In this document: positions 54,321-62,670 of the stretch, piece after piece
Layout: each line of letters begins with the position of its first letter
How positions within the stretch are numbered: position 1 is the first letter of the stretch
Source: Terrihalobacillus insolitus
Lineage (GTDB): Bacteria; Bacillota; Bacilli; Bacillales; Amphibacillaceae
Direction: 5' to 3'
Length of the DNA: 64,000 nucleotides
Assembly: GCF_028416575.1 (NCBI RefSeq)
Contig: NZ_JAMQKB010000001.1
Coordinates: 577,649 to 641,648, forward strand
Notes under the pieces: generated by a model
What the model was told of the DNA's origin: nothing
Seen by the model: only the letters and a program-made list of their open reading frames with translations
Databases searched by the model: none
Position numbers and translations under genes: made by a program

Positions 54321-54563
54321 ACATATGCCTCCAATTAAAAATTTTCAATATACAATTCGTACTAAATCAAATGAAACAGATAATCAAAGTAAAATGGGAA
54401 AGAAAAATAGGATGGGGTAACAATTGAGGTTTAAAATCAAAGTGATCGTTTTCTATCTACATCCAAACTATTCTACAAAATAACCCAAAATCCTGCTGAA
54501 ATATAAAATAAAAAAGTAAATAGAAAGAAGCGCAACAAACCCAACCACTGCTACACTTCTCTC
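54321..54563 (-). repeat. comM leader repeat L4
   Basis: Near-identical to L3, upstream of comM copy 2. It ends at R9. Confidence 0.87.
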
Positions 54564-54611
54564 CTAACAACCTTCGATAAATTTCTGGGGGCGTCTCTGT
54601 GACCATACATT
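54564..54611 (+). repeat. junction repeat R9
   Basis: CTAACAACCTTCGATAAATT, TCTGGGGGCGTCTCTGTG, ACCATACATT. Confidence 0.85.
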
Positions 54612-54646
54612 AGAACTTCACGTAGAAATTCAAGATATGTTTCCAT
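54612..54646 (-). pseudogene. unit A gene, truncated copy 2
   Basis: Codes METYLEFLREVL and is then cut by R9 after 11-12 codons. Compare the complete gene at 45698. Confidence 0.8.
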
Positions 54647-54748
54647 GATTATCACGTCCTTTCCTAAACGGAAAGAAGAGCAACAACCAACCACCCTCAC
54701 AATATTCAGTTGCTATTTAAGTTTATCATACTCTACTACTCATCCTAT
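54647..54748 (-). repeat. unit A leader, copy 3
   Basis: Includes the CTTTCC/GGAAAG stem over the ribosome binding site and CCACCCTCACAATATTCAGT. Ends at R10. Confidence 0.8.
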
Positions 54749-54794
54749 CTATCAACATTCGACATATTTCGGGGCGTCACTGTGACAATACATT
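54749..54794 (+). repeat. junction repeat R10
   Basis: CTATCAACATTCGACATATT, TCGGGGCGTCACTGTGAC, AATACATT. Confidence 0.88.
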
Positions 54795-54939
54795 TACCCC
54801 TTTACTCCAATAGTGGATTTCCAAAAGGACTTTTTTTGATATTTGTAGAAATAGGAAGAGAATAAGAATATGACTTTTTTGGAAAACCTACTCTTTATGT
54901 ATTGATTTTTTTATCCTGTACAGTTAATATCAATCTAGA

Positions 54940-55839
54940 ATGAGGGTGAAAAGATTGTCCCAAGAAATGATGCATAAACTTAAACAAGAGCTGAATGATG
55001 AACAATTGGGTCATTATGCTAAGCTTTTATATCGTTCATATAACTTCAACTTAACTAATAAACAAATATGGGATCTCATTTACTCCTCATTTGAGGGGAA
55101 ATTCAACCACATATTTGATTGCTATTCCCGTAAGTATGTTGCAAATGAAGCTGCTAACGAATTAATAATGACCTATGTTCCTGCCGAAAAAACCATTAAG
55201 TATAACTTTATTAAAAATTTTGTTGATAAAGAAGATGAAGTCACCTTTTTTGAGATGTACACCGATTCAAGTAGGGTTGATTTATGCCGGGTTAACGGAA
55301 AATCCATTGCCTATGAAATTAAAACAGAAATTGATGGTCTAACAAAATTGCCAAAACAACTCAACGACTACTCTAAATTATTTGAGTATATTTATGTTAT
55401 TACTGATGAAAAGCATATCAAAAAGGTGCTAGATATAGTCCCCTTCCATTGCGGAGTTATTAAATACAGATTTTTAAAAGGGGAGTGCATTTTCAGTTAT
55501 AAAAAAGCCGCTTTAAAAAGTCCTGATATATGCCCAGAAGCTCAAATTCGGAATCTATCATCCAGAGACATTGAATTAATACTTAAAAAACAGCAAATTA
55601 ATGCAATCCCTTCAAAGAAAAATGAAAGGATAAATTTGCTGTTAGAATTGTACCAAAGTAAGAAAATCAATTCTTTGTTTAAATGGAGATTGCAAAGTAA
55701 GTATGCTCAACAATGGGACTTTGTTAAAAACCATTTCCAGGAAATATATCCAATTGATATTCAACCTTTTTTCCACCACCCCATTGACCCTGACCTTACT
55801 TACTGTAAGCCTTCTTTTTCAGACAAAGTATATATATAA
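54940..55839 (+). CDS. sce7726-family PD-(D/E)XK-like protein
   Basis: A 299-residue protein resembling the sce7726 family. The nuclease-like core is SRVDLCRVNGKSIAYEIKTE near residue 108 (Asp, then Glu-x-Lys), followed by IDGLTKLPKQLNDYSKLFEY and YVITDEKH. sce7726 proteins typically neighbour sce7725/Beta-family proteins, as here. A role in phage defence or DNA cleavage is inference. Its 3' end overlaps the convergent Beta-family gene by about 40 bases. The stated frame starts at 54940; an inner TTG at 54955 is also possible. Confidence 0.75.
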   Translation: MRVKRLSQEMMHKLKQELNDEQLGHYAKLLYRSYNFNLTNKQIWDLIYSSFEGKFNHIFDCYSRKYVANEAANELIMTYVPAEKTIKYNFIKNFVDKEDEVTFFEMYTDSSRVDLCRVNGKSIAYEIKTEIDGLTKLPKQLNDYSKLFEYIYVITDEKHIKKVLDIVPFHCGVIKYRFLKGECIFSYKKAALKSPDICPEAQIRNLSSRDIELILKKQQINAIPSKKNERINLLLELYQSKKINSLFKWRLQSKYAQQWDFVKNHFQEIYPIDIQPFFHHPIDPDLTYCKPSFSDKVYI

Positions 55840-56840
55840 TGGAACATCGTGATACCTTTCCACTTAGCCTGGCTTTTCCCAGGCTCCTCACCCCTACTTA
55901 TTGAATAAATTAGTTGACAGCCAGGACACTTTTGATGGTGATCTTCCGAGAATTCACTCCAATATTCTGAGGAAACAATTTTAGGTGCAATATAATTCTC
56001 AAATTCAGCTAAATCCTTATTTCTTCTGTATCCTATAAAATAATTGTACTGATAAGAATAGTAAATTCCTGCAGGACTAATCCCTCCGCCCTTTGAAGGT
56101 AGGTCATTAACTATGCACGCATAATCTCCAAATCCATCAAATTGATGCAGCCGAGAATAAGTGTCGCGTAAACTATTGTCAATTGTAAAAATTGGCTCTC
56201 CATCTTCCAAACTCACATTTGTCACTTCACTGGACTTGGTAGAGTTTAAGATAATAGAAGTGAAATTCACTTTGCTTTTAAGCTCTTGAATATCGATATA
56301 CATTCTTCTTAAAGCGGGATTTAAATGACTAGCTAATCCAATGTCTAACACTAAATAATCGCCATTTTTTATTAACTCCTTTACTTTTAAGAAAGCTTGC
56401 TTAAATGTATTTGAAGTAACTCTAAAAGCTAAATTATTAAAGTCTTTAAGTGTTTCCACATCATTCTCTATGTCCTCTGGATCATAGCTATTAGGATTAT
56501 AAGACACTACTGGAATAGCATTTTCAAGCTTTGCAAATTTATTAACAATCTCTTCATAATATCCCGGCTTCCTATTTACCCTAGTTAAAAAATCCCTAAC
56601 GACGGCTGTTGTATTGTTCGGCACATTCTTTTTAACAATATCAATTAAAAATGGCCTTTTTTCATCATTTGAACAAAAAATATCCTCCAGTTCATCAGTT
56701 AGATCTTTATTTGAATTACTTTTCGTTTTAAGTTGGATCATCTCAATCATTGGTACAATGTTCGGTGAGATAGGTATTTGATATAGTTTTTTCAGAACAT
56801 TCATTTCCACTGTCCTGTTTTTAATTACCGGCATATACAT
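55800..56840 (-). CDS. Beta-protein (sce7725-like) family protein
   Basis: A 346-residue protein with the T4 beta-family pattern: MPVIKNRTVEMNVLKKL at the start, a central LVLDIGLASHLNPALR, CIVNDLPSKGGGISPAGIYY near residue 245, and a Cys/His site near the end (HHQKCPGCQLIYSIS). The function is not established; members lie next to sce7726 proteins in defence-rich regions. It begins five bases after the stop of the FRG gene, so both are one operon. Confidence 0.75.
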   Translation of the reverse strand: MYMPVIKNRTVEMNVLKKLYQIPISPNIVPMIEMIQLKTKSNSNKDLTDELEDIFCSNDEKRPFLIDIVKKNVPNNTTAVVRDFLTRVNRKPGYYEEIVNKFAKLENAIPVVSYNPNSYDPEDIENDVETLKDFNNLAFRVTSNTFKQAFLKVKELIKNGDYLVLDIGLASHLNPALRRMYIDIQELKSKVNFTSIILNSTKSSEVTNVSLEDGEPIFTIDNSLRDTYSRLHQFDGFGDYACIVNDLPSKGGGISPAGIYYSYQYNYFIGYRRNKDLAEFENYIAPKIVSSEYWSEFSEDHHQKCPGCQLIYSISRGEEPGKSQAKWKGITMFHYIYTLSEKEGLQ

Positions 56841-56844
56841 GATA

Positions 56845-57531
56845 TCACTCCTTCGAATTTGGTGCTTTTATAGTTCCTTCCAAGTACTCGGTTATTCCAT
56901 CTAACCCAGGGAACAAGGAAGCCTTATGTATACCATAAAAATCCAACGTCTGTTTAATTGTGTTTCTGCAATTTCCGTTAATCCTTATCTTTTCTATTTC
57001 AATATCCTCATTTTCCTCCAGAGGTAAAAGTGGATTATTATGTACGGTAAAGAGTCCATCCTGGGCTACTATTCTTTGTGTGACATGGTCTGGTTCAAAT
57101 AATTTGACCTCATTGTCATCCTCTTCATATACATAAGGTTCAAAATTGTAATCTATATTGGAATCCAAATTTGATGAATTAATAACATATATAATACTAT
57201 CGCTATCGTGTTGTTTATTTACAGCAAAGTATGTAGCAACTATGGGGTTCTTTGTCCAATCTAGAAGTCGTGTAGGTAAACCATGGTGTTGTGCAATTGC
57301 GAGGATTTCCCATTCATTTTGTGGAGTTTTATCTAAAAACGGTACTGCCAACCTTCTAAACTGCTTCATTATTGAATACTCATACTCGAATAAGTCACAT
57401 CCACTTTGGCGGCCAATTTTAGGTATTAGTTTGTAATCTGTATTGTAGACACCCCGAAACAGATAATCCCCAGATTTAAAGTGTTCTAATGCGCCATGAA
57501 GCTCCAAAAAACTTGACACTGTGTAATCCAT
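56845..57531 (-). CDS. FRG-domain protein
   Basis: A 228-residue protein with the FRG domain: GDYLFRGVYNTDYKLIPKIG near residue 20 (FRG motif), IAQHHGLPTRLLDWTKNPIV near 88 and YFAVNKQHDS, ending in HKASLFPGLDGITEYL. FRG proteins are enriched in defence islands and beside sce7725-type genes; biochemical function is unknown. First gene of the minus-strand pair in the R10-R11 cassette. Confidence 0.8.
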   Translation of the reverse strand: MDYTVSSFLELHGALEHFKSGDYLFRGVYNTDYKLIPKIGRQSGCDLFEYEYSIMKQFRRLAVPFLDKTPQNEWEILAIAQHHGLPTRLLDWTKNPIVATYFAVNKQHDSDSIIYVINSSNLDSNIDYNFEPYVYEEDDNEVKLFEPDHVTQRIVAQDGLFTVHNNPLLPLEENEDIEIEKIRINGNCRNTIKQTLDFYGIHKASLFPGLDGITEYLEGTIKAPNSKE

Positions 57532-57534
57532 TTT

Positions 57535-57834
57535 ACTAACCCCTTTAATATTCCCTTATGATATTGTAATTCGACAAGGGACGTCAAAATCCTTTTTGTT
57601 TTTCCGAGTATAAGTACAGCACTAATAATTTACTCAAAGCTTTCTTTACAAAACTTAATCAAGCCCCCTTAAGGGAAACGCTTACAAAAATGCCACTCCA
57701 TTTACTATAGTTTTTAGTAAATTTTATAGTGACCTCTCTGTGACTTAGCACTCTATTTGTACAATAAATTTTTTCTCCATCGAAAGTGAATCTGAGTACT
57801 ACCAAAATCGACATGGTGATCATACTCCCTTCCC
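57535..57834. other. gene-free stretch upstream of the FRG gene
   Basis: Holds the presumed FRG promoter region and AT-rich sequence up to R11. No gene seen. Confidence 0.5.
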
Positions 57835-57876
57835 TTTAACATTCGACAAAATACGAGGCATCACTGACCTTACATT
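57835..57876 (+). repeat. junction repeat R11 (diverged)
   Basis: TTAACATTCGACAAAATACG, AGGCATCACTGACCTTACATT. Confidence 0.7.
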
Positions 57877-57882
57877 GAGATT

Positions 57883-57919
57883 CAGAACTTCACGTAGAAA
57901 TTCAAAGAAATGTTTCCAT
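57883..57919 (-). pseudogene. unit A gene, truncated copy 3
   Basis: Codes METFL, then a one-base insertion; nucleotide similarity continues through the FLREVL codons and stops next to R11, at almost the same point as copy 2. Confidence 0.75.
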
Positions 57920-58025
57920 GATCATCACCCCCTTTCCCTAAAAAAAGAAAAGAAGAGCGACAACCAACCACCCTCACAATATTCAGTTGCTATTTAAGTT
58001 TATCATACTCTACTACTCATCCTAT
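57920..58025 (-). repeat. unit A leader, copy 4
   Basis: GACAACCAACCACCCTCACA and TATTCAGTTGCTATTTAAGT match copy 3 almost exactly. Ends at R12. Confidence 0.82.
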
Positions 58026-58071
58026 CTATCAACATTCGACATATTTCGGGGCGTCACTGTGACATTACATT
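58026..58071 (+). repeat. junction repeat R12
   Basis: CTATCAACATTCGACATATT, TCGGGGCGTCACTGTGAC, ATTACATT. The last R copy; the small gene at 58076 ends five bases to its right. Confidence 0.88.
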
Positions 58072-58075
58072 TAGC

Positions 58076-58291
58076 TTAATCACCAAATCTCCTGTTCCAT
58101 TCCTTCATCACATAGGCTTCCGCTTCTTCAAATGTATCGAAAATTCCTGTTGAATGATCAAAAAAGATTTCAGCTTCATCCGCTTCTGGAACTTGGTGTA
58201 CAGATCCTACAAATTTCTCTCCCTGTAAAGTTATGTGTCCAATATACTCCTTACCTTCAAAAACACCTGATATCAATCGCTTGTTTATCAT
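58076..58291 (-). CDS. small hypothetical protein
   Basis: A 71-residue acidic protein starting MINKRLISGVFEGKEYIGHI, with AAAGGAA nine bases upstream. The C-terminus GIFDTFEEAEAYVMKEWNRR resembles the end of small DNA- or toxin-associated proteins, but I recognise no family. It ends next to R12, so its own C-terminus might have been altered. Confidence 0.55.
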   Translation of the reverse strand: MINKRLISGVFEGKEYIGHITLQGEKFVGSVHQVPEADEAEIFFDHSTGIFDTFEEAEAYVMKEWNRRFGD

Positions 58292-58329
58292 TGCTTTAAA
58301 TTCCTTTCTAAATTCCAAGAATATTAAAG

Positions 58330-58767
58330 TTAATCTTCATCGCAAGAAAAGTTACTTCTATCAACATTTTTATGGGGAATACCTACCTCTTTTTTTGCTC
58401 TTTCCCAATCATGTTTTAGTAAAAAAGCTACCCTTTTTTCAAGTTCGTTTATATCTTCTTCTTTTCTATCAATCAGAAAACGTTCCATACAATCAATTAT
58501 TTTTTTGTCCTCTTCATCACGCGGGTTTAACGATAAAGATATAAAGGTTTTTATCTCCTTCAATTCTTTAATTTGATCACTTGAGCAAAATAATGCGATT
58601 TTTTCTTTTACATCCTTACGCCATTTTTGTCTCTCCTCAGTTATGTATTTTGCTTGGTGACTACGAATACTAGAGTGTTGAGTTGATAAATATGAAATGA
58701 TTGAGGCAATTACGCTTGAACCAATCAAAGATCCAATTACAGTCATAATAATTTCTGTAATATTCAC
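58330..58767 (-). CDS. single-span membrane-anchored hypothetical protein
   Basis: A 145-residue protein from a GTG codon at 58767 (site AAGGAGATAG). One transmembrane segment (residues 5-27, IIMTVIGSLIGSSVIASII) is followed by a charged cytoplasmic domain containing KYITEERQKWRKDVKEKI. That TM plus RQKWR layout recurs in small uncharacterised proteins of accessory regions. Function unknown. Confidence 0.65.
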   Translation of the reverse strand: MNITEIIMTVIGSLIGSSVIASIISYLSTQHSSIRSHQAKYITEERQKWRKDVKEKIALFCSSDQIKELKEIKTFISLSLNPRDEEDKKIIDCMERFLIDRKEEDINELEKRVAFLLKHDWERAKKEVGIPHKNVDRSNFSCDED

Positions 58768-58871
58768 GACTATCTCCTTAAAATTTATTATTTTATTTTT
58801 ACCATTCAGCATCTACATAATTTTATGTACTGTCGTAAAGAACATAATTGTTAAGGACTATTGTCATTTCC

Positions 58872-58976
58872 TTAGGATGAACTTCCAGCAAAGTTCAATC
58901 CAATAAAACCAAAATTTAACGTCAATCCTGTTAGATGAATGTGCTTTACCATACCTTTAATACCTTTAATAAACAT
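58872..58976 (-). CDS. 34-residue hydrophobic peptide
   Basis: MFIKGIKGMVKHIHLTGLTL followed by NFGFIGLNFAGSSS. The ATG at 58976 has a strong GAAGGAGGGATG site at correct spacing, the main reason to consider it real. It could be a small membrane or signalling peptide; no family recognised. Confidence 0.4.
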   Translation of the reverse strand: MFIKGIKGMVKHIHLTGLTLNFGFIGLNFAGSSS

Positions 58977-59171
58977 AAGGCATCCCTCCTTCATCTGCTT
59001 TGCTGGATTAATTCGTTCACCCAATGGACATTGAGGGAAGTCCTTCCTAAAGAAATGACTGTTTTTTTCATATTGTGGTTAAACATTAAAGGGAGCGTGT
59101 AAAAACCACTACTCCCTCTTGTCCACTTGATAACCGCCAAGTACAAATTTAGCAAGAAGCAAAATACTCTT

Positions 59172-60341
59172 CTAATCCCTACTAAATAAATCCCGAGTAT
59201 ATACCTTATCCTCTACTTCACGTAAATCATCAGATAATCGATTCGCAACAATAACATCTGATACTTTCTTAAATTCTTCGAATTCATTAATTACTCTAGA
59301 ATTATAGAATGCATCCTCTTGAAGCGCTGGCTCATACACAACAACTTCAATTCCCTTGGCTTTTATTCGTTTCATAACCCCTTGAATAGCAGATTGTCTA
59401 AAGTTATCAGAATCCATTTTCATCGTAAGACGATAGATTCCTACAACTTTAGGTTTTCTTTTAATAATCATTTCAGCAACATGATCTTTTCTTGTTCTGT
59501 TGGCATCTACTATTGCTGCCATAATATTATTCGGAACATCTTCGTAATTAGCCAGTAGCTGCTTTGTATCTTTAGGAAGGCAATAACCACCGTATCCAAA
59601 TGAAGGATTATTGTAATGTGTACCTATTCGAGGGTCTAGTCCAACACCATCGATAATTTGTTTTGCATCTAATCCTCTTACTTCCGCATAAGAGTCTAAC
59701 TCATTAAAGAAAGCTACTCTCATTGCTAGGTAAGTATTTGCAAATAGTTTAATAGCTTCAGCTTCCGTTGAATTTGTAAATAAGACATCAATATTTTCTT
59801 TAGCTGCACCTTCTACTAACAATTCAGCAAAAACTTTTGCTCTATCAGACTGTTCTCCAACAACAATTCTTGAAGGGTACAAGTTATCATATAATGCCTT
59901 ACCTTCTCTTAAAAACTCTGGTGAAAAAATAATATTTTCTGTCTCAAATTTCTCTCGTACTGCTTCGGTATATCCTACCGGAACTGTAGATTTAATAACC
60001 ATCACTGCATCGGGATTAATAGATAAAACGTTAGCAATAACAGCTTCAACAGTCCTAGTATTAAAATAATTCTTTTCAGGATCATAATTGGTAGGTGTAG
60101 ATATAATTACATATTCGGCATCCTTAAATGCTTTATAATTGTCCGTTGTTGCAGATAATTTTAATTCTTTTGTTGCAAGGAATTCTTCAATCTCATTATC
60201 TATAATTGGAGACCTTTTATTATTAAGCATATCTACTTTTTCTTGAATAATATCTAATGCAATTACTTCGTTATTTTGAGCCAGTAATACAGCATTTGAT
60301 AAGCCCACATAACCTGTACCAGCGATTGTAATTTTCTTCAT
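59172..60341 (-). CDS. ugd: UDP-glucose 6-dehydrogenase
   Basis: A 389-residue nucleotide-sugar dehydrogenase that makes UDP-glucuronate (or a related uronate). N-terminal NAD motif [20 protein letters not shown]; central [15 protein letters not shown] region; catalytic Cys in [15 protein letters not shown] near residue 255; and a C-terminal domain with [14 protein letters not shown]. It is the last gene of the polysaccharide cluster and supplies an acidic sugar for the polymer. Confidence 0.93.
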   Translation of the reverse strand: MKKITIAGTGYVGLSNAVLLAQNNEVIALDIIQEKVDMLNNKRSPIIDNEIEEFLATKELKLSATTDNYKAFKDAEYVIISTPTNYDPEKNYFNTRTVEAVIANVLSINPDAVMVIKSTVPVGYTEAVREKFETENIIFSPEFLREGKALYDNLYPSRIVVGEQSDRAKVFAELLVEGAAKENIDVLFTNSTEAEAIKLFANTYLAMRVAFFNELDSYAEVRGLDAKQIIDGVGLDPRIGTHYNNPSFGYGGYCLPKDTKQLLANYEDVPNNIMAAIVDANRTRKDHVAEMIIKRKPKVVGIYRLTMKMDSDNFRQSAIQGVMKRIKAKGIEVVVYEPALQEDAFYNSRVINEFEEFKKVSDVIVANRLSDDLREVEDKVYTRDLFSRD

Positions 60342-60382
60342 AATTCACAACCTCTCTTCATCTTTATGCTTAACCTTCCTTT

Positions 60383-61303
60383 TTAAACTTTCATTATTTT
60401 TTTTATAGTTCTTTTTAACCGAATTATTCTCCAGTCCCATTTTGTACCAAAGTAATCCTTGAATTTTTTTAAAATTTCGTTATTTAATTTTGGATTACTT
60501 AAATTAACTTTTTCACCTGAACTTGGTATTGTTACATCAAACTTATTATTTTTCCCGCTGTGTGTACCAGTTCCATCTAGTCCAATATTCTTAACTCTGG
60601 ATTTAATTGGATATATTGTAAATTTATTTAATTTCGATTGAGTATAACACCATCTAATAGCCCATGAATCTATTTTGCCATTCATTTGAGCATCAAGCAT
60701 ATCTGCCATATCTCGTCCGCCACAATTTAATTTTTTTCTAACAACTTTGTCTTTTTTAAATTTGGGGTAATCCTTCACTTCCCAGTCTACTTGAATCCAA
60801 CGATCTATCCAAGTTGCCCATCCCCAGCTTCCACCTCTGTATGCTAAATATACATCATCACTATAACCATTTGGAAAATTTATATTAAATGTATAGCCAC
60901 ATATAGACCAAATATCATCATTTTTCTCATAATAATTTAATGCTTGGTTCATATAGGATAGAAAATCTGGAGAAGTTACTAAGTCATCTTCAAGAACTAT
61001 TACTTTTCCAAACTCTTCAATCTTTGAAGTAACACCTTCTATTACTGAATTAGCTAATCCCTTATTTTCAGTTGACATATGAACTGATACCGATTCAAAC
61101 CAATTTTTTTCTGATAAACTCAATATATAGTTTCTTACTTTTTCAACTTTCTCAATGTCTTTTTTTCCTTTGGGGGCATCAGAAAAAATGAATAACTTTG
61201 ATTCTTTAGATAACTCATTCTTTGCCAAGGCTTCAACTGTTTTAATTGTGTGTTCTGGTCTAGCATAAACAAATAGTACTATTGGAGCTAACAATAAAAT
61301 CAC
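60383..61303 (-). CDS. glycosyltransferase (family 2-like)
   Basis: A 306-residue GT-A-type transferase: VLFVYARPEHTIKTVEALAK near the start, KVIVLEDDLVTSPDFLSYMN near residue 98 with the Asp-Asp metal motif, and GGSWGWATWIDRWIQVDW near 155, a pattern seen in capsule and exopolysaccharide transferases. Start is uncertain (GTG at 61303 is close to GAGG; a TTG nine bases further in is an alternative). It lies 14 bases after the flippase gene. Confidence 0.8.
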   Translation of the reverse strand: MILLLAPIVLFVYARPEHTIKTVEALAKNELSKESKLFIFSDAPKGKKDIEKVEKVRNYILSLSEKNWFESVSVHMSTENKGLANSVIEGVTSKIEEFGKVIVLEDDLVTSPDFLSYMNQALNYYEKNDDIWSICGYTFNINFPNGYSDDVYLAYRGGSWGWATWIDRWIQVDWEVKDYPKFKKDKVVRKKLNCGGRDMADMLDAQMNGKIDSWAIRWCYTQSKLNKFTIYPIKSRVKNIGLDGTGTHSGKNNKFDVTIPSSGEKVNLSNPKLNNEILKKFKDYFGTKWDWRIIRLKRTIKKIMKV

Positions 61304-61316
61304 AACCTCTATTTCA

Positions 61317-62641
61317 CTAATTTAACATTCTTTTAGGATTTATCGCTTTTAACATCATTTTAGTAGCAATCCTCGTTGTTTTAAAAAATAAAGCACCAAT
61401 TAGTGCAACATAAATTTGGGCTATCAAAGTAGCAATCGCAGCTCCATACCCCCCTATTTTAGGAATAAGTATTAAATTTAAGATTATATTTATAATCATT
61501 CCTACTGACATAAAAGCCAAATTGTATTTTTGTAGATTTTCACTAATTAACCAAGTTGATCTTGCTGTACCTAACATTCCGAAAGTTCCTGCCCACACAC
61601 TAATTGTAAGAATACTAGAGGCTTTGGTAAAATCTGCACCATATAATATGTTAATAATAATTTTGGAAAATAATATAATTACAACCCCTACAACTATTCC
61701 CACCCACAACATAACTGAATATAGCTTTATTAAAGTTTCATGGTATTTATTATTATTTAAATTTTTATATTCCATTATAACTGGTTTAAACGAAGTTATT
61801 ATTGCCATAGGAATAAAATACCACATTTCAGCAACTCTTACCGCAGCAGAATAAATTCCTAACTCTCTTGTATTTTCAATCATAGAACCCAACATAACTT
61901 GGTCAACTCTCATATATAATGTTGCCATCAAACCTGACAATATAATATACCAACTTTTTGAAAGTATATTTCTAGCAAACGAAAAGCTAAATGATAACCT
62001 TGATTTACTATTTCTAATATTAAAGTAAACTATTACAAGAGTTATACCAAAAATGACAGCGTCAATAAGAAATAACAACGCATAATGAAAAAGATCTCCA
62101 TCAAAAAGAACAACGAAAACTTTTAGTAGTGAAAAGAATACATATACAATAATTCTAACTATTGTAAGAGTTTTTCCCAATTGATACCTATGCATCCAAA
62201 ATTTTATTACTTCAAAGGCTTTAAACACCATTGATAATGATAAAATCAGAACAATTAAATGAAGGATTCTGTCATTCGGTTCTATTATGTTAATAACTCC
62301 TACTGTTAACGCAGTTAAAATTGAGCCACTAATAAGCCTTAAAATAAAACTTGAAAAAACAATTGTTCCTTCTTCATATTCTTTATCCACAAGTTCTTTA
62401 ACTACAAAGGTTTCTAAACCTAAGGATGAGATAGCAGTAAACAAGGTTACGAATGCCAATGCATAATTAAATAAACCAAATTGTTCCGGTCCAAAGTACC
62501 TTGCAATCAATGCAGTTGTAAACAAGCCAATAAACATAGTGAAAACCTTTTCACTTATTAACCAGCTTGCATTGCTTACAATCCCTTTTCCGACGGCACT
62601 ATTTTTTTTTTTAGTAACTCAATTAATTGTTTCATATACAT
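61317..62641 (-). pseudogene. polysaccharide flippase (Wzx-like), frameshifted at an A11 tract
   Basis: The in-frame part from 62537 codes 406 residues of a 12-14-helix MATE/MVF-type flippase (ALIARYFGPEQFGLFNYALA near the N-terminus). The true start is ATG at 62641 or 62635 after GAGGG; it gives MKQLIELLKKK and then meets 11 A residues. One more A would join it to NSAVGKGIVSNASWLISEK and the rest. Either the gene is off by slippage (phase-variable), is rescued by transcriptional slippage, or the tract length is misread. It moves lipid-linked repeat units across the membrane. Confidence 0.8.
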
Positions 62642-62670
62642 ATTGCCCTCACTTATATATAATGACAAAC

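Noticed and set aside
38691..58071. R copies as a CRISPR array
   Set aside because: Spacing is 0.01-3.5 kb and irregular, repeats vary, and no cas genes or uniform spacers are present.
38691..58071. R copies as ordinary IS terminal repeats
   Set aside because: All copies point the same way and no transposase lies between matching inverted ends. A GTGAC-type end next to the IS3 relic at 41.8-42.1 kb keeps the idea alive only for that one place.
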